From NCBI RefSeq assembly GCF_003205295.1, contig NZ_QJRP01000043.1, positions 1-37,717 of the forward strand: DNA of 37,717 bases. The letters are read 5' to 3'. Below the pieces are notes generated by a model that saw only the letters and a list, made by a program, of their open reading frames with translations, searched no databases and was not told the DNA's origin. This document shows, in pieces, positions 32,288-37,717 of the stretch. Made by a program: the position numbers and the translations under genes. The DNA is from Pseudomonas mosselii. GTDB taxonomy: Bacteria; Pseudomonadota; Gammaproteobacteria; Pseudomonadales; Pseudomonadaceae. Positions within the stretch are counted from its first letter, which is position 1. Each line of letters begins with the position of its first letter.

Positions 32288-32899
32288 ATGAGCACCATTC
32301 GCGAGCGCAACAAGGAACTGATCCTGCGCGCGGCCAGTGAAGAATTCGCCGACAAGGGCTTCGCCGCCACCAAGACCAGCGATATCGCGGCCAAGGCCGG
32401 CCTGCCCAAGCCGAACGTGTACTACTACTTCAAGTCGAAGGAAAACCTCTACCGCGAGGTGCTCGAGAGCATCATCGCGCCGATCATGCAGGCCTCGACG
32501 CCGTTCAACGCCGACGGTGATCCGAAAGAGGTGCTCAGTTCGTACATCCGCTCGAAGATCCGCATCTCCCGCGACCTGCCCCACGCCTCCAAGGTGTTCG
32601 CCAGCGAAATTATGCATGGCGCGCCGCACCTGTCACCGCGCCAGGTCGAGCAGCTCAACGAGCAGGCCCGGCACAACATCGAATGCATACAGCGCTGGAT
32701 CGAACGCGGCCAGATCGCCCACGTCGATCCGCACCACCTGATGTTCAGCATCTGGGCGGCGACGCAGACCTACGCGGATTTCGACTGGCAGATCGCCGTG
32801 GTGACCGGCAAGGCCAAGCTGGCCGACAGCGACTATGACGCGGCGGCGGAAACCATCATCCGCCTGGTGTTGAAGGGCTGCGAGCCCGAGGCGGCCTGA
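32288..32899 (+). CDS. TetR family regulator, RutR-like
   Basis: A 203-residue regulator with an N-terminal TetR helix-turn-helix ('ELILRAASEEFADKGFAATKTSDIAAKAGLPKPNVYYYFKSKENLY', residues 10-55) and the C-terminal domain of the YcdC/RutR type. The stretch 'SRDLPHASKVFASEIMHGAPHL' and 'VDPHHLMFSIWAATQTYADFDWQIAVVTG' parallels E. coli RutR ('SRDYPQASRLFCMEMLAGAPLL', 'DPQHLIFMIWASTQHYADF'). RutR senses uracil and thymine and binds TTGACCAnnTGGTCAA; similar boxes occur here before xdhA, the AzgA permease, Tsx copy 2 and gcl. I infer it controls purine use, possibly with a purine-derived ligand. No box was seen before its own gene. Confidence 0.88.
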   Translation: MSTIRERNKELILRAASEEFADKGFAATKTSDIAAKAGLPKPNVYYYFKSKENLYREVLESIIAPIMQASTPFNADGDPKEVLSSYIRSKIRISRDLPHASKVFASEIMHGAPHLSPRQVEQLNEQARHNIECIQRWIERGQIAHVDPHHLMFSIWAATQTYADFDWQIAVVTGKAKLADSDYDAAAETIIRLVLKGCEPEAA

Positions 32900-32907
32900 C
32901 CGAGCCA

Positions 32908-33008
32908 ATGGGGCTGCTGCGCAGCCCATCGCGGCACAAGGCCGCTCCTACAGGAGAGCGCTATCCCTTGTAGGAGTTGTGCCGCGAATGGGCCGCAAGG
33001 CGGCCCCG
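32908..33008. repeat. Paired inverted REP elements between the TetR and glcG genes
   Basis: GGGCTGCTGCGCAGCCC, a CGCGGCACAAGG...CTCCTACAGG arm and its imperfect mirror (TTGTAGGAGTTGTGCCGCG) fill the gap between two convergent genes. Confidence 0.75.
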
Positions 33009-33020
33009 ACACCTTGAGCC

Positions 33021-33461
33021 TTAAGCCGCCACCCCGGCATCCGCCGTCAGCCCCACCTCTTCGATCGCACTGATCGCGCACTGCTCGTCGATATCCGACG
33101 TATCCCCGCTGATCCCGACAGCCCCCAGCACCTTGCCGTCCCGATCACGAATCAGCACCCCACCCGGCACCGGCACCACCGGCCGCTCGCCCAGCCCATT
33201 CAGCGCGGCATAGAACGCCGGCCGCTGCTGCGAATCCAGCGCCAGCAGGCGCGATCCCTTGCCCAGGGCGACTGCGCCCCAGGCCTTGCCGATGGCCACC
33301 TGCGGACGCAGCAGGGTGGCGCCATCCTCACGCTGCAGCGCCAGCAGGTGCCCACCCGCGTCCAGTACCGCCACGGTCAGCGGCGCGGCGTTGATCTTGC
33401 GCCCGGCGGCCAGCGCGGCGTTTACCACGCCGACAGCGTCTTTGAGGGTCAATGCGTTCAT
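33021..33461 (-). CDS. glcG: GlcG/HbpS family (DUF336) protein
   Basis: A 146-residue single-domain protein of the GlcG/HbpS family ('MNALTLKDAVGVVNAALAAGRK', 'LTVAVLDAGGHLLALQREDGA', 'AIGKAWGAVALGKGS', 'VPVPGGVLIRDRDGKVLGAVGISGDTSDIDEQCAISAIEEVGL'). Members bind haem or cobalamin-like ligands or are of unknown function; several accompany glycolate and glyoxylate genes. The ATG at 33461 has GAGGA 7 nt upstream. It diverges from gcl, with a GclR-type palindrome on each side of the 257-bp spacer. The symbol follows the annotation usual in P. putida; its biochemical role here is not shown by the sequence. Confidence 0.85.
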   Translation of the reverse strand: MNALTLKDAVGVVNAALAAGRKINAAPLTVAVLDAGGHLLALQREDGATLLRPQVAIGKAWGAVALGKGSRLLALDSQQRPAFYAALNGLGERPVVPVPGGVLIRDRDGKVLGAVGISGDTSDIDEQCAISAIEEVGLTADAGVAA

Positions 33462-33543
33462 GGAAAGGTCCTCTTCTTGTTGTGAGAAGCCCTGAGGGCA
33501 GTTGAAAACCGATAGACAGAATAGAACACAACGAAGACACTCT

Positions 33544-33553
33544 TTGTATACAA
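33544..33553. promoter_or_regulatory. Candidate GclR operator, glcG side
   Basis: Perfect palindrome TTGTATACAA, 83 bp upstream of the glcG start. It is identical to the boxes of gcl and puuE. Confidence 0.6.
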
Positions 33554-33603
33554 TTATTTGAATCAATCTTGCCAAGTGCGACGAAATGCCGCCTAATCGC
33601 CCT

Positions 33604-33619
33604 ATGACCGCCCAGTCAA
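33604..33619. promoter_or_regulatory. RutR-box-like palindrome upstream of the gcl promoter
   Basis: ATGACC-GCCC-AGTCAA, 20 bp upstream of the gcl -35, a position that would suit activation. It shares TGACCGC.CAGTCAA with the box at 29044. Confidence 0.5.
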
Positions 33620-33638
33620 CGCCACCGACGAAAATGGA

Positions 33639-33693
33639 TTGACCTTTTGCGCCGAGCATGAATACACTCTGCCGCAACACAAGTTGTATACAA
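33639..33693 (+). promoter_or_regulatory. gcl promoter and GclR operator
   Basis: TTGACC (33639-33644) and TACACT (33663-33668) are 18 bp apart, placing the start near 33675. The perfect palindrome TTGTATACAA (33684-33693) lies just downstream, a roadblock position for a repressor. Translation starts at 33719. Confidence 0.65.
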
Positions 33694-33718
33694 TTACAAA
33701 ATCGATGAGGCACAAACC

Positions 33719-35494
33719 ATGAGCAAAATGAGAGCAATCGATGCAGCCGTTCTGGTCATGCGCCGTGAAGGTGTAGATACCGCGTTCGGCATTCCGGGGG
33801 CTGCCATCAACCCGCTGTATTCGGCCCTGAAGAAAGTCGGTGGCATCGATCACGTCCTCGCTCGCCACGTCGAAGGCGCCTCGCACATGGCCGAGGGCTA
33901 CACCCGCGCCAACCCGGGCAACATCGGTGTGTGCATCGGCACCTCCGGCCCTGCCGGCACCGACATGGTCACCGGTCTGTACAGCGCCTCGGCCGACTCC
34001 ATCCCGATCCTCTGCATCACCGGCCAGGCGCCGCGTGCGCGCCTGCACAAGGAAGACTTCCAGGCCGTCGACATCACCAGCATCGTCAAGCCGGTCACCA
34101 AATGGGCCACCACCGTCCTGGAACCAGGCCAGGTGCCCTACGCCTTCCAGAAGGCCTTCTATGAAATGCGTACCGGCCGCCCAGGCCCGGTGCTGATCGA
34201 CCTGCCGTTCGACGTGCAGATGGCCGAGATCGAATTCGACATCGACGCCTACGAGCCGCTGCCAGTACACAAGCCACAAGCCAGCCGCGTGCAGGCCGAG
34301 AAGGCCCTGGCCCTGCTCAATAACGCCGAGCGCCCGCTGCTGGTGGCCGGTGGCGGCATCATCAATGCCGACGCCAGCGACAAGCTGGTCGAGTTCGCCG
34401 AACTGACCGGCGTGCCAGTTGTGCCGACCCTGATGGGCTGGGGCACCATCCCGGATGATCACGAGTTGATGGTCGGCATGGTCGGTCTGCAGACCTCGCA
34501 CCGCTATGGCAACGCCACGATGCTCAAGTCCGACCTGGTGTTCGGTATCGGCAACCGCTGGGCCAACCGCCACACCGGCTCGGTCGACGTCTACACCGAA
34601 GGCCGCAAGTTCGTGCACGTGGACATCGAGCCGACCCAGATCGGCCGCGTGTTCACCCCGGACCTGGGTATCGTTTCTGATGCCGGCAAGGCGCTGGACG
34701 TATTCCTCGAAGTGGCCCGCGAGTGGAAAGCCGCTGGCAAGCTCAAGTGCCGCAAGGCCTGGCTGGAAGATTGCCAGCAGCGCAAGGCGACCCTGCAGCG
34801 CAAGACCAACTTCGACAACGTCCCGGTCAAGCCACAGCGCGTGTACCAGGAAATGAACGAAGTGTTCGGCAAGGACACCACCTACGTCAGCACCATCGGC
34901 TTGTCGCAGATCGCCGGCGCGCAGTTCCTGCACGTGTACAAGCCACGCCATTGGATCAACTGCGGCCAGGCCGGCCCGCTGGGCTGGACCATCCCTGCCG
35001 CTCTCGGTGTGGTCAAGGCCGACCCGAAACGCAAGGTCGTCGCGCTGTCCGGTGACTACGACTTCCAGTTCATGATCGAAGAGCTGGCGGTGGGCGCGCA
35101 GTTCAACCTGCCGTACGTCCACGTGCTGGTGAACAACGCCTACCTCGGCCTGATCCGCCAGGCCCAGCGTGGCTTCGACATGGATTACTGTGTACAACTG
35201 GCCTTCGAGAACATCAACGCCACCGACGCTGCCACCTACGGTGTCGATCACGTCGCCGTGGTCGAAGGCCTGGGCTGCAAGGCCATCCGCGTGTTCGAAC
35301 CGGCCGACATCGCCCCTGCCCTGCTCAAGGCGCAGAAGATGGCCGAAGAGTTCCGCGTGCCGGTGGTGGTCGAAGTGATTCTCGAGCGCGTGACCAACAT
35401 TTCCATGGGCACCGAGATCAACGCGGTCAACGAGTTCGAAGACCTCGCCCTGGTCGGCAACGACGCGCCGACCGCCATCTCGCTGCTGGACTGA
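33719..35494 (+). CDS. gcl: Glyoxylate carboligase
   Basis: Gcl joins two glyoxylates to tartronate semialdehyde and CO2, using thiamine diphosphate. The 591-residue protein shows the three domains of the acetolactate synthase family, with FAD-site and ThDP motifs ('FGIPGAAINPLYSAL', 'GTSGPAGTDMVTGLYSA', and 'ALSGDYDFQFMIEELAVGAQFNLPYVHVLVNNAYLGLIRQ', the GDx25-30N motif). Residue 51 is valine in 'ARHVEG' where other ThDP enzymes have the activating glutamate; this substitution is the hallmark of Gcl and supports the call over acetolactate synthase. It heads gcl-hyi-glxR-ttuD and links allantoin-derived glyoxylate to glycerate. Confidence 0.97.
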   Translation: MSKMRAIDAAVLVMRREGVDTAFGIPGAAINPLYSALKKVGGIDHVLARHVEGASHMAEGYTRANPGNIGVCIGTSGPAGTDMVTGLYSASADSIPILCITGQAPRARLHKEDFQAVDITSIVKPVTKWATTVLEPGQVPYAFQKAFYEMRTGRPGPVLIDLPFDVQMAEIEFDIDAYEPLPVHKPQASRVQAEKALALLNNAERPLLVAGGGIINADASDKLVEFAELTGVPVVPTLMGWGTIPDDHELMVGMVGLQTSHRYGNATMLKSDLVFGIGNRWANRHTGSVDVYTEGRKFVHVDIEPTQIGRVFTPDLGIVSDAGKALDVFLEVAREWKAAGKLKCRKAWLEDCQQRKATLQRKTNFDNVPVKPQRVYQEMNEVFGKDTTYVSTIGLSQIAGAQFLHVYKPRHWINCGQAGPLGWTIPAALGVVKADPKRKVVALSGDYDFQFMIEELAVGAQFNLPYVHVLVNNAYLGLIRQAQRGFDMDYCVQLAFENINATDAATYGVDHVAVVEGLGCKAIRVFEPADIAPALLKAQKMAEEFRVPVVVEVILERVTNISMGTEINAVNEFEDLALVGNDAPTAISLLD

Positions 35495-35548
35495 TCGCCT
35501 GACGCCCCCGTGCCTTGCGCGGGGGTCTTCAACGCAAGGAGACGACCT

Positions 35549-36331
35549 ATGCCTCGCTTCGCCGCCAACCTGTCCATGCTGTTCACCGAACAGGATTTCC
35601 TGGCCCGCTTCAAGGCCGCCGCCGACGCTGGTTTCAGCGGTGTCGAATACCTCTTCCCGTACGATTTCAGCGCCGCTGAGATCAAGCAGCAGCTCGACGT
35701 CCACGGCCTGACCCAGGTGCTGTTCAACCTGCCGGCCGGCGACTGGTCCAAAGGTGAACGCGGCATCACCTGCCACCCTGACCGCGTCGAGGAATTCCGC
35801 GCCGGCGTCGACAAGGCCATCGAGTACGCCAAGGTGCTGGGCAACACCCAGGTCAACGCCCTGGCCGGCATTCGCCCCGAAGGCCTGGACTGCGCCACCG
35901 TGCGCAAGACCTTCGTCGACAACCTGCGCTACGCCGCCGACAAGCTCAAGGGCGCCGGGATCCGCCTGGTCATGGAAATGATCAACACCCGCGACATCCC
36001 CGGCTTCTACCTGAACACCACGAAACAGGCCCTGGAAATCCAGGCCGAGGTGGGCAGCGACAACCTGTTCCTGCAGTACGACATCTACCACATGCAGATC
36101 ATGGAAGGTGACCTGGCCCGTACCCTGGAAACCAACCTGAAGCTGATCAACCACGTGCAGCTGGCCGACAACCCGGGCCGCCACGAGCCGGGCACCGGCG
36201 AGATCAACTACCGCTTCCTGTTCGAGCACCTGGACCGCATCGGCTACCAGGGCTGGGTGGGCGCGGAGTACAAGCCCAAGACCACCACCGAGGCGGGCCT
36301 GGGCTGGTTGAAGACCCATAACGCAATTTAA
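35549..36331 (+). CDS. hyi: Hydroxypyruvate isomerase
   Basis: Hyi interconverts hydroxypyruvate and tartronate semialdehyde. The 260-residue TIM-barrel protein belongs to the xylose-isomerase-like family ('MPRFAANLSMLFTEQDFLARFKAAADAGFSGVEYLFPYDF', 'GNTQVNALAG', 'MEMINTRDIPGFYLN', 'FLQYDIYHMQIMEGD', 'INHVQLADNPGRHEPGTGEINY', 'WVGAEYKPK'), including the metal-binding glutamates and histidine. The ATG at 35549 follows AAGGAGA at 8 nt. A 54-bp gap separates it from gcl. In it, CCCCCG and CGGGGG can pair and are followed by TCTTC, a weak hairpin that may trim but not end the transcript. Confidence 0.96.
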   Translation: MPRFAANLSMLFTEQDFLARFKAAADAGFSGVEYLFPYDFSAAEIKQQLDVHGLTQVLFNLPAGDWSKGERGITCHPDRVEEFRAGVDKAIEYAKVLGNTQVNALAGIRPEGLDCATVRKTFVDNLRYAADKLKGAGIRLVMEMINTRDIPGFYLNTTKQALEIQAEVGSDNLFLQYDIYHMQIMEGDLARTLETNLKLINHVQLADNPGRHEPGTGEINYRFLFEHLDRIGYQGWVGAEYKPKTTTEAGLGWLKTHNAI

Positions 36332-36340
36332 GACGGCGCG

Positions 36341-36458
36341 CTGTGGGAGCGGCCTTGTGTCGCGAAAGGGCCGCGCAGCGGCCCCGGCAATCTTCCTGCG
36401 TGGCTGAAATCGTGGGGCCGCTTCGCGCCCCTTTCGCGACACAAGGCCGCTCCCACAG
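36341..36458. repeat. Paired inverted REP elements between hyi and glxR
   Basis: 30-nt arms at 36341-36370 and 36429-36458 are exact reverse complements (CTGTGGGAGCGG ... CGCGAAAGGG), separated by a 58-nt centre. The element lies inside the gcl operon. Confidence 0.85.
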
Positions 36459-36502
36459 GGGTCGAGTCGCCTGTTCAAACAAATACAAAGAGGCACAATT
36501 TC

Positions 36503-37396
36503 ATGGCTAAAATCGGTTTCCTCGGCACCGGCATCATGGGCAAGCCCATGGCCCAGAACCTGCAAAAAGCAGGTCACAGCATCTTCGTTTCCACCCACCA
36601 CGACGCCGCACCGGCCGACCTGATCACCGCTGGCGCCGTGGCCCTGGCCAACCCGAAGGAAGTGGCCCAGGAAGCCGAGTTCATCATCGTCATGGTCCCG
36701 GACACCCCGCAGGTCGAGAGCGTCCTGTTCGGTGAGAACGGCGTCGTCGAAGGCGTCGGCCCGAACAAGGTGGTGATCGACATGAGCTCGATCTCCCCCA
36801 CCGCCACCAAGGCCTTCGCCGAGAAGATCAAGGCCACTGGCGCCGCCTACCTGGACGCCCCGGTGTCCGGCGGCGAAGTCGGCGCCAAGGCCGCGACCCT
36901 GAGCATCATGGTCGGCGGCTGCCCGAAAGCCTTCGAACGCGCCCTGCCGCTGTTCGAAGCCATGGGCAAGAACATCACCCGCGTCGGCGGCAACGGCGAC
37001 GGCCAGACCGCCAAGGTGGCCAACCAGATCATCGTCGCCCTGAACATCCAGGCCGTCGGCGAAGCGCTGCTGTTCGCCGCCAAGAATGGCGCGGACCCGG
37101 CCAAGGTGCGTGAAGCGCTGATGGGCGGCTTCGCCTCCTCGAAGATCCTCGAAGTGCACGCCGAGCGCATGATCAAGGGCACTTTCGATCCGGGCTTCCG
37201 CATCAACCTGCACCAGAAGGACCTGAACCTGGCCCTGCAAGGCGCCAAGGAGCTGGGCATCAACCTGCCCAACACCTCCAACGCCCAGCAAGTGTTCAGC
37301 ACCTGCGTGGCGCTGGGCGGCGGCAACTGGGACCACTCGGCGCTGATCAAGGGCCTGGAGCACATGGCCAACTTCTCGATCCGCGACGACAAGTGA
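36503..37396 (+). CDS. glxR: 2-Hydroxy-3-oxopropionate (tartronate semialdehyde) reductase
   Basis: GlxR reduces tartronate semialdehyde to D-glycerate with NAD(P)H. The 297-residue beta-hydroxyacid dehydrogenase has the Rossmann motif 'GFLGTGIMGKPMA' (5-17), the substrate loop 'DAPVSGG' (118-124) and the catalytic Lys171 in 'GDGQTAKVANQ', followed by the helical C-terminal domain ('FDPGFRINLHQKDLNLAL'). The ATG at 36503 has AGAGG about 10 nt upstream. It is third in the gcl operon, 171 bp after hyi with a REPIN between them. Confidence 0.96.
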   Translation: MAKIGFLGTGIMGKPMAQNLQKAGHSIFVSTHHDAAPADLITAGAVALANPKEVAQEAEFIIVMVPDTPQVESVLFGENGVVEGVGPNKVVIDMSSISPTATKAFAEKIKATGAAYLDAPVSGGEVGAKAATLSIMVGGCPKAFERALPLFEAMGKNITRVGGNGDGQTAKVANQIIVALNIQAVGEALLFAAKNGADPAKVREALMGGFASSKILEVHAERMIKGTFDPGFRINLHQKDLNLALQGAKELGINLPNTSNAQQVFSTCVALGGGNWDHSALIKGLEHMANFSIRDDK

Positions 37397-37410
37397 TTTG
37401 AATCCGGGGG

Positions 37411-37511
37411 CTGCTGCGCAGCCCTTTCGCGACACAAGGCCGCTCCTACAGGCGGTATGCAATCCCCTGTAGGAGCGGCCTTGTGTCGCGAAAGGGGCGC
37501 AAAGCGCCCCC
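37411..37511. repeat. Paired inverted REP elements between glxR and ttuD
   Basis: 31-nt exact arms at 37422-37452 and 37466-37496 (CCCTTTCGCG ... CTCCTACAGG) with outer GGGGGCTGCTGCGCAGC and GGGGCGCAAAGCGCCCC hairpins. Confidence 0.85.
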
Positions 37512-37527
37512 ACGATTCCAGATCCAA

Positions 37528-37561
37528 CACCGCTGAACCTGCAACCACAGGTCCAGCGGTG
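37528..37561. other. Hairpin in the glxR-ttuD spacer
   Basis: 37528-37541 pairs with 37548-37561 over 14 positions with one mismatch, around a CAACCA loop. No T-run follows. It may be part of an attenuating leader for ttuD. Confidence 0.5.
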
Positions 37562-37577
37562 ACCCCGAGCAACACCC

Positions 37578-37620
37578 GCCCCTGGTTCGGCCTGCACGGA
37601 GGCAGTTCCAGGGGCGTTTT
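37578..37620 (+). terminator. Terminator-like hairpin before ttuD
   Basis: GCCCCTGG (37578-37585) pairs with CCAGGGGC (37608-37615), with a small inner stem (GCCT/AGGC), and GTTTT follows. It lies within the operon, so it is more likely to weaken than to end transcription into ttuD. Confidence 0.5.
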
Positions 37621-37656
37621 CGATTGTGCAGAACAACAAGAATCTGGGAGCCTGCC

Positions 37657-37717
37657 ATGTCGGTCGATCCACAAAAACTCCTGCGCGAGCTGTTCGACAC
37701 AGCCATCGCCGCCGCCC
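37657..37717 (+). CDS. ttuD: Glycerate kinase / hydroxypyruvate reductase TtuD, N-terminal fragment
   Basis: Only the first 20 codons are inside the window: MSVDPQKLLRELFDTAIAAA. This is how the glycerate 2-kinase (MOFRL family, TtuD) of pseudomonads begins, and the gene sits after glxR where that enzyme would phosphorylate the glycerate made by Gcl and GlxR. GGGAG lies about 8 nt upstream of the ATG at 37657. With so little sequence the call rests mostly on position. Confidence 0.75.
   Translation, partial: MSVDPQKLLRELFDTAIAAA

Noticed and set aside
33639..33654. TTGACC-TTTT-GCGCCG as another RutR-like box
   Set aside because: Only the left arm matches, and TTGACC is explained as the gcl -35.
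35505..35530. CCCCCG/CGGGGG hairpin followed by TCTTC as terminator of gcl
   Set aside because: The stem is short and the T-run poor; hyi follows closely and belongs to the same pathway, so full termination is unlikely.
37411..37511. Repeated palindromic units considered as a CRISPR array
   Set aside because: Units are inverted pairs scattered between genes, not direct repeats with regular unique spacers; they fit REP elements.
33602..37672. A 1356-codon open frame on the minus strand opposite gcl-hyi-glxR
   Set aside because: It is antisense to three clearly recognised genes and has the composition expected of the reverse of high-GC codons; no family motifs are present.

Overview
The window looks like a chromosomal segment of a fluorescent Pseudomonas, most likely of the P. 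putida group. GC is high, and the order GntR - smc (with zipA and ligA) next to xdhABC-guaD is the pseudomonad arrangement. The spacers carry paired 'GTGGGAGCGG...CTTGTGTCGCGAAAGGG' type REP elements familiar from P. putida. Gene order agrees with what I remember of the ligA-to-gcl region of P. putida KT2440; no search was run.

Layout. 1-3.9 kb: tail of a periplasmic solute-binding protein, a divergent DUF2938/MerR pair, and a UvrD-like helicase gene with a small partner. 4.1 kb: the 4.5S SRP RNA. 4.5-11.5 kb (minus strand): ligA, zipA and smc, with a GntR regulator 3 nt upstream of smc. 12.4-30 kb: purine catabolism, comprising xdhA-xdhB-xdhC-guaD, aquaporin Z, the GntR regulator GclR, an AzgA/NCS2 purine permease, uraH, puuE-uraD-allA-puuD, an NCS2 (NAT-type) permease and two tandem Tsx-like outer-membrane channels. 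30.2-32.2 kb: a two-gene unit of unknown function and a DUF808 gene. 32.3-37.7 kb: a RutR-like TetR regulator, glcG, and gcl-hyi-glxR-ttuD (ttuD cut by the right edge).

How the genes fit together. Purines cross the outer membrane (Tsx-like proteins) and the inner membrane (two permeases). GuaD makes xanthine from guanine and XdhAB, matured by XdhC, makes urate. PuuD (membrane urate oxidase with a cytochrome c domain), UraH and UraD make S-allantoin; PuuE opens it to allantoate; AllA releases glyoxylate and urea from ureidoglycolate. Gcl, Hyi, GlxR and TtuD take glyoxylate to glycerate phosphate. The allantoate-to-ureidoglycolate step (allantoicase) is not encoded in the window.

The most interesting signal is regulatory. 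Two short palindromes recur in the spacers of this region. One is TTGTAYACAA, at six places, in front of gclR, the AzgA permease, uraH, puuE, glcG and gcl; it is proposed as the GclR operator. The other is NTGACC-N4-RGTCAA, at six places, in front of xdhA (twice), the AzgA permease, the second Tsx gene (twice) and gcl. It resembles the E. coli RutR box TTGACCAnnTGGTCAA, and a RutR-like TetR protein is encoded at 32288-32899. I therefore infer two overlapping control circuits. No wholly new enzymatic system is evident. The unknown pair at 30214-31221 and the helicase/partner pair at 1549-3917 are the least explained coding units.
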